Assembly (NCBI GenBank): GCA_963806935.1
Contig: CAWEAT010000022.1
Coordinates: forward strand, 62,001 to 126,000
DNA from: Roseiarcus sp963806935
GTDB taxonomy: Bacteria; Pseudomonadota; Alphaproteobacteria; Rhizobiales; Beijerinckiaceae
Reading direction: 5' to 3'
DNA: 64,000 nt
Positions 6,673 to 16,546 of this stretch are shown in pieces. A program made the translations under genes and the position numbers. The notes under the pieces were generated by a model, which was not told where the DNA came from, did no database searches, and saw nothing but the letters and a program-made list of their open reading frames with translations. Positions within the stretch are counted from its first letter, which is position 1, and each line of letters begins with the position of its first letter.

Positions 6673-8699
6673 ACGTCCACGAGCTCGAGCGATCTCGGCG
6701 CGCGCTCCTGAATGAATGCGAAGCGGGCCTCGGGCTTCGAGCCCATCAGGCGCTCCACCGCCTCGGCCGTCGCGTCGCTGTCCTGCGCGACCAAGGCGAC
6801 GCGCAGCAGCGTTCGCTTGGCGGGGTCCATCGTCGTGTCGCGCAGATCGCGCGCCGGCATTTCTCCGAGGCCCTTGAACCGGCTGACCTCGATCGCGCCG
6901 CGCCCGGTAAATCCTGACTTCATCAGTTCGTCCTTGTGCGCGTCGTTGCGCGCGTAGAGCGAGCGCGCGCCCTGCGTCAGCCGGTAGAGCGGCGGGACGG
7001 CGAGATACAAATGGCCTTCCTCGATGAGTTTCGGGGTCTGCCGGTAAAAGAAGGTGATCAGGAGCGAGGCGATATGGGCCCCGTCGACATCCGCGTCGGT
7101 CATGACGATGATCTTGTCGTAACGGAGGTCGGATGAGCGGTAGTGAGCGCCGGCGCCGGCGCCGAGCGCCTGCATCAAGTCGGAAAGCTGCTGATTTTGC
7201 GCCAGCTTGTCGCGCGCGGCCGACGCCACGTTGAGAATCTTGCCGCGCAATGGCAGCACGGCCTGCGAAGCCCGATCGCGCGCCTGCTTGGCCGATCCCC
7301 CCGCCGAGTCGCCCTCGACGATGAACAACTCGGAGCCTTGCGCCGACGAGTTTGTGCAGTCGGCGAGCTTGCCGGGGAGCCTGAGCTTGCGCACCGCTGT
7401 CTTGCGGGCGACCTCTTTTTCCATCCGCCGGCGGATGCGCTCCTCTGCGCGTTCGATTGCCCAGTCGAGGAGCTTGGCCGCCTGGCTCGGCGCCGCCGCA
7501 AGCCAGTGGTCGAAGGCGTCGCGCACCGCGCCCTCGACCAGTCGCGCGGCGTCGGCGGTCTGCAGACGGCCCTTGTTCTGGCCCTGGAACTCAGGCTCGC
7601 GGATGAAGATCGAAATCAGGGCGGCGCAGCTCGCCATCACGTCGTCGGTCGTTAGCGCGGCCGCGCGCTTGCTTTGGCCGATCCGGTCCGCATGGTCTTT
7701 CAGGCCACGCAGCAAGGCGGTGCGGAGACCCAATTCATGCGTCCCGCCGTCGGGCGTCGGGATCGTGTTGCAATAGGAATGGACGAACCCGTCGGCGTCC
7801 GCGAGCCAGCAAATCGCCCATTCGACCGAGCCGTGCTTGCCGGTCTTGTCCACCCGGCCGGTGAAAACCTGATCGGCCACCAGTTCCTGGCCCTCGATGT
7901 CGGCTGCGAGGTAGTCTCGAAGCCCGCCGGGAAAATGAAACGTGGCTTCCGGCGGCACCTTGGCGCCCTCGGCGATGAGCGAGGGCGCGCAGCGCCATCT
8001 GATCTCGACGCCTCCGAACAGATAGGCCTTCGAGCGCGCCATCCTGAACACGCGCGCGGGATCAAACCGCGCCTGCGCCCCGAATATCTGGGGATCCGGC
8101 AAGAACCGCACTTTGGTGCCGCGGCGGTTCGGCGTCTTGCCGACAATCGTGAGCGGCGACGTGGGCTTGCCCCGTTCGAAGGTCTGTCGGTAGAGCGTCT
8201 GGCTGCGCGCGACCTCGACTTCGAGCTTTTGCGAGAGCGCATTCACGACCGATACGCCGACGCCATGAAGTCCGCCCGAGGTCTCGTAGGCGCCGCTGTC
8301 GAACTTGCCGCCCGCGTGCAGCATCGTCATGATGACTTCGAGCGCGGACTTCTTGGGAAATTTCGGGTGTGGATCGACCGGCATGCCGCGCCCGTTGTCG
8401 ACGACGCTCAGCCAGCCGCCTTCCTCCAGGGAGACTTCGATGAAGGTGGCGTGGCCGGCCACCGCCTCGTCCATGGAATTGTCGATGACTTCGGCGAAGA
8501 GGTGATGAAGGGCGTTGGCGTCGGTCCCGCCGACGTACATTCCCGGACGCCGCCGAACGGGCTCCAGCCCCTCGAGCACTTCGATCGAGGCCGCATTGTA
8601 GGCCGCTTCGCCGGGCGTTCCGTTGCGCGCCGGAGACTTGCCCTTGACGGGCGCCGGCTTGCCGCGCTGGGGGGCTGCCGCGCCGAAAAGATCGTTCAT
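6669..8699 (-). CDS. parE: DNA topoisomerase IV subunit B
   Basis: 676 aa from ATG 8699 (MNDLFGAAAPQRG). The open frame runs further upstream, but homologous sequence begins only after this point. GHKL ATPase domain: EVIDNSMDEAVAGHA and VVDNGRGMPVDPHPK, then GGLHGVGVSVVNALS. TOPRIM domain: FIVEGDSAGGSAKQARDR and MTDADVDGAHIASLL. The C-terminal FKGLGEMPARDLRDTTMDP is diagnostic of type IIA topoisomerase B subunits, and the short total length fits ParE better than GyrB. It works with ParC, not in the window, to decatenate chromosomes. Confidence 0.96.
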   Translation of the reverse strand: MNDLFGAAAPQRGKPAPVKGKSPARNGTPGEAAYNAASIEVLEGLEPVRRRPGMYVGGTDANALHHLFAEVIDNSMDEAVAGHATFIEVSLEEGGWLSVVDNGRGMPVDPHPKFPKKSALEVIMTMLHAGGKFDSGAYETSGGLHGVGVSVVNALSQKLEVEVARSQTLYRQTFERGKPTSPLTIVGKTPNRRGTKVRFLPDPQIFGAQARFDPARVFRMARSKAYLFGGVEIRWRCAPSLIAEGAKVPPEATFHFPGGLRDYLAADIEGQELVADQVFTGRVDKTGKHGSVEWAICWLADADGFVHSYCNTIPTPDGGTHELGLRTALLRGLKDHADRIGQSKRAAALTTDDVMASCAALISIFIREPEFQGQNKGRLQTADAARLVEGAVRDAFDHWLAAAPSQAAKLLDWAIERAEERIRRRMEKEVARKTAVRKLRLPGKLADCTNSSAQGSELFIVEGDSAGGSAKQARDRASQAVLPLRGKILNVASAARDKLAQNQQLSDLMQALGAGAGAHYRSSDLRYDKIIVMTDADVDGAHIASLLITFFYRQTPKLIEEGHLYLAVPPLYRLTQGARSLYARNDAHKDELMKSGFTGRGAIEVSRFKGLGEMPARDLRDTTMDPAKRTLLRVALVAQDSDATAEAVERLMGSKPEARFAFIQERAPRSLELVDV

Positions 8700-8857
8700 G
8701 TCCACTTTCACATTTTGACGAATCGCGCCCCCTGACAAACTAACATGAGGGGGGCCGGAACGAAAATAGAACGCCCGCCGGCGCCGGGCGGCGTTCAAGC
8801 CGGCAAACGCGCGCTGACATTGGCGCAAGCGGGCGACGCGCCAGTCTCGGAATGCCC

Positions 8858-9652
8858 TTACATTCCGGTCAGCAACGCGCGGGTCGCGGCGGTGATGTCC
8901 TTGTGGCGCATCAGCGCCTCGCCGACCAGGAAGGCTTCGACGCCGGCCCTGGCGAGCCGCTTGCAGTCGGCGTGATCGGAGATGCCGCTCTCGGCGACCA
9001 CGATCTTTCCGCTCGGAATTGAGGGCAGGAGCCGTTCGCACACTTCGAGCGAGGTCTCGAACGTGTGGAGGTTGCGATTATTGACGCCGATCAGCCGCCC
9101 TTCGAGAGTGAGCGCGCGTTTGAGCTCATTTTCGTCGTGGGTCTCGATCAGGACGTCGAGGCCAAGATCATGCGCGGTCTTGTTGAGCGTCTTGGCGACC
9201 TCGTCGTCGACGGCGGCCATGATGATGAGGATGCAGTCGGCGCCCCAGGCGCGCGCTTCCAGCACCTGATAGGCGTCGAACATAAAATCCTTGCGCAGAA
9301 TGGGAAGCGTCGTCGCCTTTCGCGCCTTGATCAGGTGATCGGGCGCGCCCTGGAAGGAGGGCCCGTCAGTAAGCACGGAAAGGCAGGCGGCGCCGCCGGC
9401 CTGATAGGCCTTGGCCAGCGCGGCCGGGTCGAAATCCTCGCGGATCAGCCCTTTCGACGGGCTCGCCTTCTTGATTTCGGCGATCAGGCCGAACCGTCCT
9501 TCTTCGATCGCCCGCTCCAGCGCCTTGATGAAACCACGCGGCGGAGACTGGCCGTCGATCTCGCGCTCCAAGGTTCCCCGCGGGACCCTGACCTTGGCCT
9601 CTGCGATTTCGCGGCGCTTATAGCTTTCGATCTTTTTGAGGATGTCAGCCAT
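8858..9652 (-). CDS. trpC: Indole-3-glycerol phosphate synthase
   Basis: 264 aa, the normal length for monofunctional TrpC. The (beta/alpha)8 barrel landmarks are present: the N-terminal ILKKIESYKRREIAEAK, LIAEIKKASPSKG (catalytic Lys), FQGAPDHL, ILRKDFMFDAYQV, LIETHDENEL, IGVNNRNLHTFE and VAESGIS. The enzyme closes the indole ring in tryptophan synthesis. It is the last gene of a trpG-trpD-trpC run on the minus strand, starting 15 bases after the corrected end of trpD, so translation is probably coupled. Confidence 0.97.
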   Translation of the reverse strand: MADILKKIESYKRREIAEAKVRVPRGTLEREIDGQSPPRGFIKALERAIEEGRFGLIAEIKKASPSKGLIREDFDPAALAKAYQAGGAACLSVLTDGPSFQGAPDHLIKARKATTLPILRKDFMFDAYQVLEARAWGADCILIIMAAVDDEVAKTLNKTAHDLGLDVLIETHDENELKRALTLEGRLIGVNNRNLHTFETSLEVCERLLPSIPSGKIVVAESGISDHADCKRLARAGVEAFLVGEALMRHKDITAATRALLTGM

Positions 9653-9667
9653 CAGCGCTCCCGACTT

Positions 9668-10682
9668 TCAGGCGTTCGAGACTGCGATCAATCGATCGAG
9701 CGTACGGCGGGCGGCCCCGGAGCGGATCGCCGCTTCACCCATCGCCACCCCGTCCTTGATCGTCCCGGCTTTGCCCGCGACCACGAGCGCGGCCGCCGTG
9801 GTCATAAGCCCAATATCACGAAACGCGCCGAGCGCGCCGTCGAGGACGTCGATCAGCGCCTTGGCGTTGTGGGCTGGGTCTCCGCCCTTTGAGCGCCTCG
9901 GGCGCAGAGCGGGCGAGGCCGGCCGCCTCCGGAGTCAATTCGAAGGCGTGAAGCGCGCCGCCTTTCAGCTCCACGACCCGGGTCGGCGCGGTGACGGTGA
10001 TCTCGTCGAGACCGTCGAGGCCGTGAGTGACCCAGACGCGCTCGGAGCCGAAATTCCGCAGCACCTCGGCGATCGGTTCGAGCCAGGCGGCGGAGAAGAC
10101 GCCGACGATCTGGCGCTTGACGCCGGCCGGATTGGAGAGCGGTCCAAGCAGATTGAAAATGGTGCGCGTGCCGAGCTCGACCCGCGTGGGGCCGACATGG
10201 CGCATCGACGCATGATGGTTGGGCGCCATCATGAAGCCGATCCCGGCCTCACGGATGCAGCGTTCGACGCCTTCCGCCGAAAGCCCGATCTTGACCCCGA
10301 GCGCGACGAGCGTATCGGCGGCGCCCGAGCGCGAAGACATTGCGCGATTGCCGTGCTTGGCGACCGGCACCCCGCAGGCCGCGGTGATGATCGAGGCCAG
10401 GGTCGAAACATTGTAGGAGCCCGAACCGTCGCCGCCGGTGCCGACAATGTCGATGGCGTCGGGCGGCGCCTTCACCCGCGCCATCTTCGCCCGCATCGCC
10501 GCGACCGCGCCGGTGATCTCCTCGACCGTCTCCCCGCGCACTCTCAGCGCCATCAGGAATCCGCCCATCTGCGACGGCGTCACCTCGCCCGAGAGCATCG
10601 AATTGAAGGCGCTTTCCGCCTCGGCCCGGGTCAGCGTCGCGCCAGCGGCGACTTTGGCGATCAGAGGCTTGAAGGATTCCAT
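9668..10682 (-). CDS. trpD: Anthranilate phosphoribosyltransferase (single-base frameshift near the 3' end)
   Basis: Phosphoribosyl transfer to anthranilate, second step of tryptophan synthesis. Clear TrpD motifs: DIVGTGGDGSGSYNVST, VAKHGNRAMSSRSGAADTL, MMAPNHHASMRHVGP and FNLLGPLSNPAG. The frame breaks at 9885-9887, a CCC run (GGG in the gene). With one G removed, reading continues as EALKGGDPAHNAKALIDVL to a stop at 9668, giving 337 aa, the expected length, and a 15-base gap to trpC. Unrepaired, the product ends at 288 aa with an unrelated Arg-rich tail. The single extra G is likely a consensus error. Confidence 0.93.
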
Positions 10683-10702
10683 GAACTCGTTTCGCGTTGC
10701 CC

Positions 10703-11305
10703 TCAGTAGGCCTGCTGGCGCTTATGGAACGCGTCCGCCAAGTCCAGGAAATTACGCAAGATTTGCCGCCCGTGCTCGCTGGCGATGCTCTCCGGATGGA
10801 ACTGCACCCCGAACACCGGGCGGTCGCGGTGTTCGACGCTCATGATGAGCCCGTCGTCGCTCTCGGCGCTGATCTCGAGCTCGGAGGGCGTGCTCGATCG
10901 CTCGATGATGAGCGAGTGATAGCGCGTCGCCTGAAAGGGCCCATTCAGCCCGCGAAAGAGTCCGCTCGCGTGGTGCGAGATGCGCGAGACCTTGCCATGC
11001 ATCGGCGCCGGCGCGCGCACGATGTCGGCGCCGAACGCCTGCCCGATCGCCTGATGGCCCAGACAGACGCCGAGCATCGGCGTCGTTTCGCTGGCCGAGC
11101 GGACAAGGTCGAGGCATACGCCCGCCTCGTTCGGCGTGCAGGGACCGGGGGACAGCACGATCGCGTCCGGCTTCGAGGCGATCGCATCCGCAACCGTGAT
11201 CTCGTCGTTGCGCCACACCGAAACCTCCGCGCCCAGTTCCCCCAGGTAATGGACGAGGTTGAAGGTGAAGCTGTCGTAGTTGTCGATCAGCGTAACGCGT
11301 TGCAT
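10703..11305 (-). CDS. trpG: Anthranilate synthase glutamine amidotransferase component
   Basis: 200 aa, a class I glutamine amidotransferase. N-terminal LIDNYDSFTFNLVHYLG is the TrpG/PabA signature. The nucleophile Cys is C81 in GVCLGHQAIGQAFG, and the His-Glu pair is in FGVQFHPES (H170, E172). It supplies ammonia to TrpE, or possibly PabB. trpE is not adjacent, a common alphaproteobacterial arrangement. First gene of the trpGDC run; trpD begins 20 bases downstream. Confidence 0.96.
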   Translation of the reverse strand: MQRVTLIDNYDSFTFNLVHYLGELGAEVSVWRNDEITVADAIASKPDAIVLSPGPCTPNEAGVCLDLVRSASETTPMLGVCLGHQAIGQAFGADIVRAPAPMHGKVSRISHHASGLFRGLNGPFQATRYHSLIIERSSTPSELEISAESDDGLIMSVEHRDRPVFGVQFHPESIASEHGRQILRNFLDLADAFHKRQQAY

Positions 11306-11493
11306 CCCAACTCCCGCTCGGGGGGAGCCGTCTTTTCCGATGCTGAGCCGCGCCCGTCAAGCCGAGCCCGCGGCGCAATAGCGAGAGGGGCATTTCGTAC
11401 TGAAGCGGCAAGACGTTCGCGGCGCTCAACCCGCGAGTGGCGAAGTGTGTTCCGCTCATTCCTTCTTTGCCAATCGTATAGTAAAGCCAAACG

Positions 11494-11566
11494 ATGAACC
11501 GCCTCCATCGCCTGCCGCGGCCTGTCAACGCGCTGCGCGCCTTCGAAGTCGTCACGCGGAACCCCG
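11494..11566 (+). pseudogene. 5' remnant of a LysR-type (GcvA-like) regulator gene
   Basis: From ATG 11494 the frame reads MNRLHRLPRPVNALRAFEVV and then TRN, closely matching the start of GcvA-type LysR regulators (LPPLNALRAFEAAAR...). After about residue 23 the similarity stops and the frame ends at a TGA about 24 codons later. The matching C-terminal end of such a regulator lies at about 13441-13680, on the other side of the beta-helix gene. The DNA-binding helix-turn-helix is lost, so no regulator function is expected. Confidence 0.55.
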
Positions 11567-11636
11567 GCTATCTCTGGCCGATCGCACGACCGCCAGCGCC
11601 GCGTGTCACCACCGCAAGGAATTGCGCGTTGCGCCC

Positions 11637-13381
11637 ATGATCCGCTTTTGCCTCTTGAACTTGGCCGCGCTCGCGTTGATGGCGGGCGGGCCTGCCGTTG
11701 CACAGGAGGTTTACCCCGGTTGCGCAGCCCCACCGACGACGTTCAATCACATTTGGTATTTCGATCCGGTGAAAGGTCAAACGGAAGCGGCGATGACGGC
11801 AGCGGGTATCCCGATGCCGGCGAAAGGTTCAGGCCCGACCTCGTCGACGCAAGGAAGCGCGCAGCACCCTTGGAACGATCTCTCAGCACTCGATTGGGCG
11901 GATAACAATGTCAAGACTGGCTATACTTATCCGCTGCTTTCGACCGTGCCGCATTACCAAATCAATCCGGTGACGCATTCGGGTTATGGGTTTTTCAATG
12001 GACCGCGTTCTGGGCCGATCGAGCCGGGCGACGAGATCCTGCTCATGGGCGGGACCTACGCCCCGCTCATTTTCAATGTCCCCAGAGTTCGCGTCGTCAA
12101 CAACGCCTTCCTCACGATTGCAGCAGCGCCGGGTCAGACGCCTTTCATCCCGTTAATGAAAGTGGCGGACATCAACATGCTTCGTTTCACCGGAATCAAG
12201 GTGCAATCGGCAGAGGGCATTTTTATAACTGATGGCGGGGGCGCCAATGACGCTCTCGGCCACGCTTTGGTCACGCAAGACCTCGTCTTCGATCATATGG
12301 ACATTTCAAACGCTGATCGGTCCGTTTATCTGGGCTGGACGCAGGCGCAATGGGCGTCAAACGGCGGCGGGACTTTCGGTACGGTCGGAACGAATTCGGC
12401 GCGAATACCTTTTGCATTTCGCTGGCGCAATCGCACATTTACGCGGCTCATGAGGGGCCCGTGCTCAATACGGAATATTCGCTCGTAGCCGACAACGAAA
12501 TCGACCACATCACAGACAATTTCACCAGTCACGGCGGCAGTAGTCATCAGAAGTGGCTGCGCAATTTCCTTCATGATGTGGTTGATGTTGGTCTCGCCTA
12601 CCACCCGGATGGGTCGCAAGGAGAGGGTTTTCCCTTGCCGAAGGGCTCGGTAGGGGAAACGTTCACCGACATAGAATTAGACAGCAATTTGTTGATCGAT
12701 CGCTATGACCCGACAAATCCCTACCCCTTTGCGATGACCGGGATGGACGATTATTCCGGCGTCGGCTTCATCACATGGGATCATCTGAAAATCACCAACA
12801 ACGTATTCATCTCAAGCGGGACGTGCATCCTGTATGAATTGAACATCGTCAACTCGCTGATCGCCAACAATATCTGTCTGCCGTCCGGCTTCAATCGAGC
12901 TCTGCCGGGAATCTCGATCTCGTTGACCAACAATTCGAACAATCGAATCTGCAACAATATCGCGACAGCCATAGGCTATTCGTCACCCGGCGTGACGATG
13001 GATCACAACATCGCGTCTAAATATATATTCTCGCCTCTCCAGCCGGACGGCGCTTACGGGAAAGGCATGTTCGCGACCAAGCCGGGTTTTTACGGCATGA
13101 CCGGAGGCCCGGTCGAGCGGAGCGCCACCGCGACCAATCAGCTTATGCCGTTGGCCTCGTTGCAGGCGCTATTCAAACAGGCGCCGAATACGACGAAGCC
13201 GACTGTGCCGCCCGTTTATGATCTTACGCCCGCGCCCGGTAGCGTTGCGGCGACGTTTGGCGCGGCGGATTGCGGCCCTCAGAGCGACGCTACCGGGGCT
13301 GCGGGCCCGGTCTACACCCATGGTCCTCGTCGGCCGCTCGATCTCATGGGTGTGGGGCCTAAGTCGGCGGGAGCGCATTGA
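11637..13381 (+). CDS. Secreted right-handed parallel beta-helix protein (frameshifted)
   Basis: Signal peptide MIRFCLLNLAALALMAGG-PAVAQ, then a long Asn/Thr/Ile-rich repeat domain with beta-helix rungs (LKITNNVFISSG, NSLIANNICLP, ISLTNNSNNRICNNIAT). The family resembles pectate-lyase-like carbohydrate-active or surface proteins, but I cannot name a substrate. The frame breaks at 12398-12399: restoring one G turns GTNS into GTNSGANTFCISLAQSH, which joins the 11637 and 13381 frames into about 581 aa. Codon use is richer in A and T than in the neighbours. Together with its position between two lysR ends, this suggests acquisition by transfer. Confidence 0.75.
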
Positions 13382-13440
13382 ACGAGACTCATTTTTGCTT
13401 GTCATCGGCACAACCGTTCTTGCGGCGTTCGGCGCAACGC

Positions 13441-13680
13441 TTGGCCAGGCAACACTTTTCCGCCGCCGCGCAAGGGCAGGGGGTGGCGCTGACCTCGTTC
13501 GCAATCGCCGCCGACGAACTCGCGGCCGGGCGCCTCGTCCAGCCGTTCAAGACCAGCGTCTCGACGCCGTTCGGCTATTACTTCGTATGCCGTCCGGACG
13601 AAACCAATTCTCCGCGCATCAAGGCGTTGCGCGAATTCCTGAGCGCGGAGGCGGCGCTGTCGTCGGCGGAGCCGGGATGA
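13441..13680 (+). pseudogene. 3' remnant of a LysR-type (GcvA-like) regulator gene
   Basis: The frame reads AAAQGQGVALTSFAIAADEL, AAGRLVQPF, then FGYYFVCRPDETNSPRIKAL and REFLSAEA. This is the last 60-70 residues of the substrate-binding domain of GcvA-type LysR regulators, ending at the normal place. No good start codon or ribosome-binding site precedes it. It matches the 5' remnant at 11494-11566, so one lysR gene has probably lost about 600 bases of its middle where the beta-helix gene now lies. Confidence 0.6.
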
Positions 13681-13844
13681 GGGCGCGACCGGCAACCTCG
13701 AAGATGCGACAATAGGACGCGCAATCGAGGCTATCGCCGCCAAACCACTTGCGTGGCCGAGGCGCTGCGGCCAAGACGGTCGCGAGCCAGCGGGTCAGAT
13801 CTCCGCCAGGAGTCGCCATCGAACGGGCCGGAGGGGGTGGAGAA

Positions 13845-15074
13845 ATGACGAGCATCGCGGGGAGCGTGGGCGCCGTTGACGGGGTCGACGCCGACAGGGA
13901 CGAGGCGAGCCGGATCGGGGAATATCTCGCCTCGCATGGCGGGCCGTTCTTTGAATTGCAGCGCCGTCTCGGGGTGCTCAGGGAGGACGCCCTGCTCGCA
14001 GGCCGCAGCGCGGCGATATTCGTCGCGCTGGCCTGGGGCGTTCCGTTCGTCCTCAGCCTGATCGCCGGGCGCGCGTTCGGGCCTTCGGCGATGCACCCCT
14101 TCCTGCTCGACTTCGGCGCCTGGGCGCGGTTCTTCATCGCCATCGGTCTCTTCGTTTTGGCCGAGCAGCAGGTCGAATATGGGCTCAACGGCAAGCTCGG
14201 CCAGCTGGTAAGGGCGCCGATCCTGGCTCCGGCGTCATTCGAAGCGGCGGCGAAGGCGGTGGTGAGGGCGCTCAGGTTGCGCGACTCCACGGCAGCCGAA
14301 ATTGCCTGCCTGGGCCTTGCGATTGTAGGGACGCTGGTGCGGCTCGACCTTCTCATGACGGCTGACAGCTCGACGTGGGCGGTCCAACTCGCTGGCGACG
14401 AAGCGCACGTGACTCTGGCCGGATGGTGGAGCGTCGTATGCAGCGCGCCGCTCTTCTACTTTCTGCTCTTCCGCGGCCTCTGGCGCTACATCGTCTGGGC
14501 GATGCTCTTGTGGCGGATCGCTTCGCTTGACCTCAGGCTGGTCGCGACCCATCCCGACGGCAAGGGCGGCCTGGCCTTTCTCGCCGAATATCCGAACGCC
14601 TATTCGATGTTCGTGTTCGGGATGAGTGCGGGCATGGCGATCACCGTCGTCAAGCACGTGTTCGAAGCCAACATTTCCTCGGTCACCTTCGGCTACATCG
14701 TCACCGGCTGGCTCGCGATCGTGTTCGCGTTTTTCGCCTTCCCGCTGCTCGCGTTCTCGAAGCCGCTCTCGGAGCTGAAGGAGAAATCGGCCCAGGTGCT
14801 CGGCGCGCAGGCGACGCGTTACCACCGCGCCGCCGAGCGCGCCCTCATCGGCCGCAACCTCGCCGCCGATGACGCTGCGGAAAGCGCCATTGCCGCGGTT
14901 CCCGATCCGTCGGCGCAGTTCGCGGCCTCGCGCAAGCTGTCGATCTTTCTCATGAGCCGGTCGGCAATCGCCCCGCTCGCCGGGGCGGCGCTTATTCCCT
15001 TCGCCATCGCCGGCGCGACCAGGCTTCCCTACAAGGAAGTGTTCGCGCTGGTGAAGAAGCTCCTCATTCTCTAG
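13845..15074 (+). CDS. Hypothetical polytopic membrane protein
   Basis: 408 aa from ATG 13845, which has GGGGGTGGAG just upstream; the longer open frame has a non-coding-like Arg-rich leader. About six hydrophobic helices are visible, for example AAIFVALAWGVPFVLSLIAG, RFFIAIGLFVLA, LFYFLLFRGLWRYIVW and FGYIVTGWLAIVFAFFAFP. Conserved-looking loops are EQQVEYGLNGKLGQLVR and LRLVATHPDGKGGLAFL, the second resembling a pattern in a widespread but uncharacterised family. I do not know its function. The 3' end overlaps the 3' end of phr by 11 bases. Confidence 0.8.
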   Translation: MTSIAGSVGAVDGVDADRDEASRIGEYLASHGGPFFELQRRLGVLREDALLAGRSAAIFVALAWGVPFVLSLIAGRAFGPSAMHPFLLDFGAWARFFIAIGLFVLAEQQVEYGLNGKLGQLVRAPILAPASFEAAAKAVVRALRLRDSTAAEIACLGLAIVGTLVRLDLLMTADSSTWAVQLAGDEAHVTLAGWWSVVCSAPLFYFLLFRGLWRYIVWAMLLWRIASLDLRLVATHPDGKGGLAFLAEYPNAYSMFVFGMSAGMAITVVKHVFEANISSVTFGYIVTGWLAIVFAFFAFPLLAFSKPLSELKEKSAQVLGAQATRYHRAAERALIGRNLAADDAAESAIAAVPDPSAQFAASRKLSIFLMSRSAIAPLAGAALIPFAIAGATRLPYKEVFALVKKLLIL

Positions 15075-16536
15075 CCGCGCCGCGCATCTCCTCGAAAGCC
15101 TTGAGCGCCCGGGCGCGGGCGAAGGCGTGGTCGACGATCGGCTGCGGGTAGGTCTTGCCGAGGACGGCGCCGGCGCGCGCCAGCGCTTCGCTCGAAGCCC
15201 GCCAGGGCGCATGGATCTCCGGCGCCGCGAGCTGGGCAAGCTCGGGAACCCAGCGGCGCACATAGGCGCCGTCGGGGTCGAACTTCTCCGCCTGCAGCAC
15301 CGGATTGAAAATGCGGAAATAAGGGGCGGCGTCGGCGCCCGACCCCGCGACCCACTGCCAGCCCATTGGGTTATTGGCTGGATCGGCGTCGATGAGCGTG
15401 TCCCAGAACCATTGCTCGCCGCGCCGCCAGTCGATGAGGAGGTGCTTTACGAGGAAGGAGGCGGCAATCATGCGGACGCGATTGGGCATGTATCCGGTGC
15501 GCCAGAGCTGACGCATTCCGGCGTCGACGATCGGATAGCCGGTTCGCCCCCGCGCCCAGGCGCGAAAAGCGGTCTCGTCGTCGCGCCAGGGAAAGCGCTC
15601 GAACTCCGGTCGCAGCGGACGCGTCGCCATGTCGGGATGGGCATAGAGGAGGGCCGTGGCGAAGTCGCGCCAGCCGAGTTCGGCCATGAATTTCTCGGCC
15701 TCGCCTTGCAGGGCTGGCCGCGCCGCGGCGGCGCCCTCGACGGCGGCGGCGACGCGGCGGGTTGAAATCTCGCCGAAGCGCAGATGGGCCGAAAGGCGCG
15801 AAGTCGTCTCGCGTGACGTCAGGTCGCGGCCTTCGGCATAGCCGGCGAGCGGGCCGTCGATGAAGCGCGCGAGCGCGGCGAGCGCGCCCGCTTCGCCCGG
15901 GGTCTCGCCGAGCGCAAGCTCGCCGGACCAGTCGGGCTTGACCGGTGTGAGAGCGAGCGCCTCGATCGCGACCCGCTCCGGAGCGCCCTCGGGCCAGGGC
16001 GCGGGCGTGAGCCGATCAGGCGCGCGCGACGGGACGGGCAGGGATGGAAGCGCGCGGTGGCGACGCCAGTAGGCGGAAAAGACGGCGGGGGGCGCGCCGT
16101 CCGGCTTTGCGACCTCCCACGGCTCCCGCATGAGCCGGCCGTTGAAGCTCAGGGCCTCGACGCCGCGCTCGCGCAGGCGCGTCTTGACCGCGGAATCGAG
16201 CGCGATCGCGGCCCCCTCATACCGCCGGCTCCAGAGGACCCGGCCGGCGTTCGCCGCGGCGGCGAGCGCGAGGATGAGCGCGCCGGCGTCGCCGCGCATG
16301 ATGTCTAGGCGCGCGCCACGCGACGCGAGGCGCTCCTCCATCGCCTTCAGCGATTGGGCCAGGCGCCATTTCGCCGCCCCGCCGAGGGGGCGGCCATTGC
16401 GAGGCGAATCGTCGTGGACATAGACATGGAGAGCCGGACGATCCGCGGCGGCCAGAATCGCCGGCTGGTCGTCGAGGCGGAAGTCGTCGCGCAGCCAGAC
16501 GATGTCCGCGCCTGCGCTCAAAACCGCCGCCGCCAT
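15064..16536 (-). CDS. phrB: Deoxyribodipyrimidine photolyase (cryptochrome/photolyase family)
   Basis: 490 aa. N-terminal photolyase alpha/beta domain (IVWLRDDFRLDDQPAI) and C-terminal FAD-binding helical domain with the family signatures TSRLSAHLRFGEIS, ELGWRDFATALLY, TGYPIVDAGMRQLW, NRVRMIAASFLVKHLL and DADPANNPMGWQWVAGSG. The pattern fits class I CPD photolyase, which uses light to repair UV-induced cyclobutane dimers. Its start lies 10 bases after the stop of rnd on the same strand, so the two are probably cotranscribed with the hydrolase upstream. Confidence 0.94.
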   Translation of the reverse strand: MAAAVLSAGADIVWLRDDFRLDDQPAILAAADRPALHVYVHDDSPRNGRPLGGAAKWRLAQSLKAMEERLASRGARLDIMRGDAGALILALAAAANAGRVLWSRRYEGAAIALDSAVKTRLRERGVEALSFNGRLMREPWEVAKPDGAPPAVFSAYWRRHRALPSLPVPSRAPDRLTPAPWPEGAPERVAIEALALTPVKPDWSGELALGETPGEAGALAALARFIDGPLAGYAEGRDLTSRETTSRLSAHLRFGEISTRRVAAAVEGAAAARPALQGEAEKFMAELGWRDFATALLYAHPDMATRPLRPEFERFPWRDDETAFRAWARGRTGYPIVDAGMRQLWRTGYMPNRVRMIAASFLVKHLLIDWRRGEQWFWDTLIDADPANNPMGWQWVAGSGADAAPYFRIFNPVLQAEKFDPDGAYVRRWVPELAQLAAPEIHAPWRASSEALARAGAVLGKTYPQPIVDHAFARARALKAFEEMRGAARE

Positions 16537-16546
16537 CCGTCCGGTC

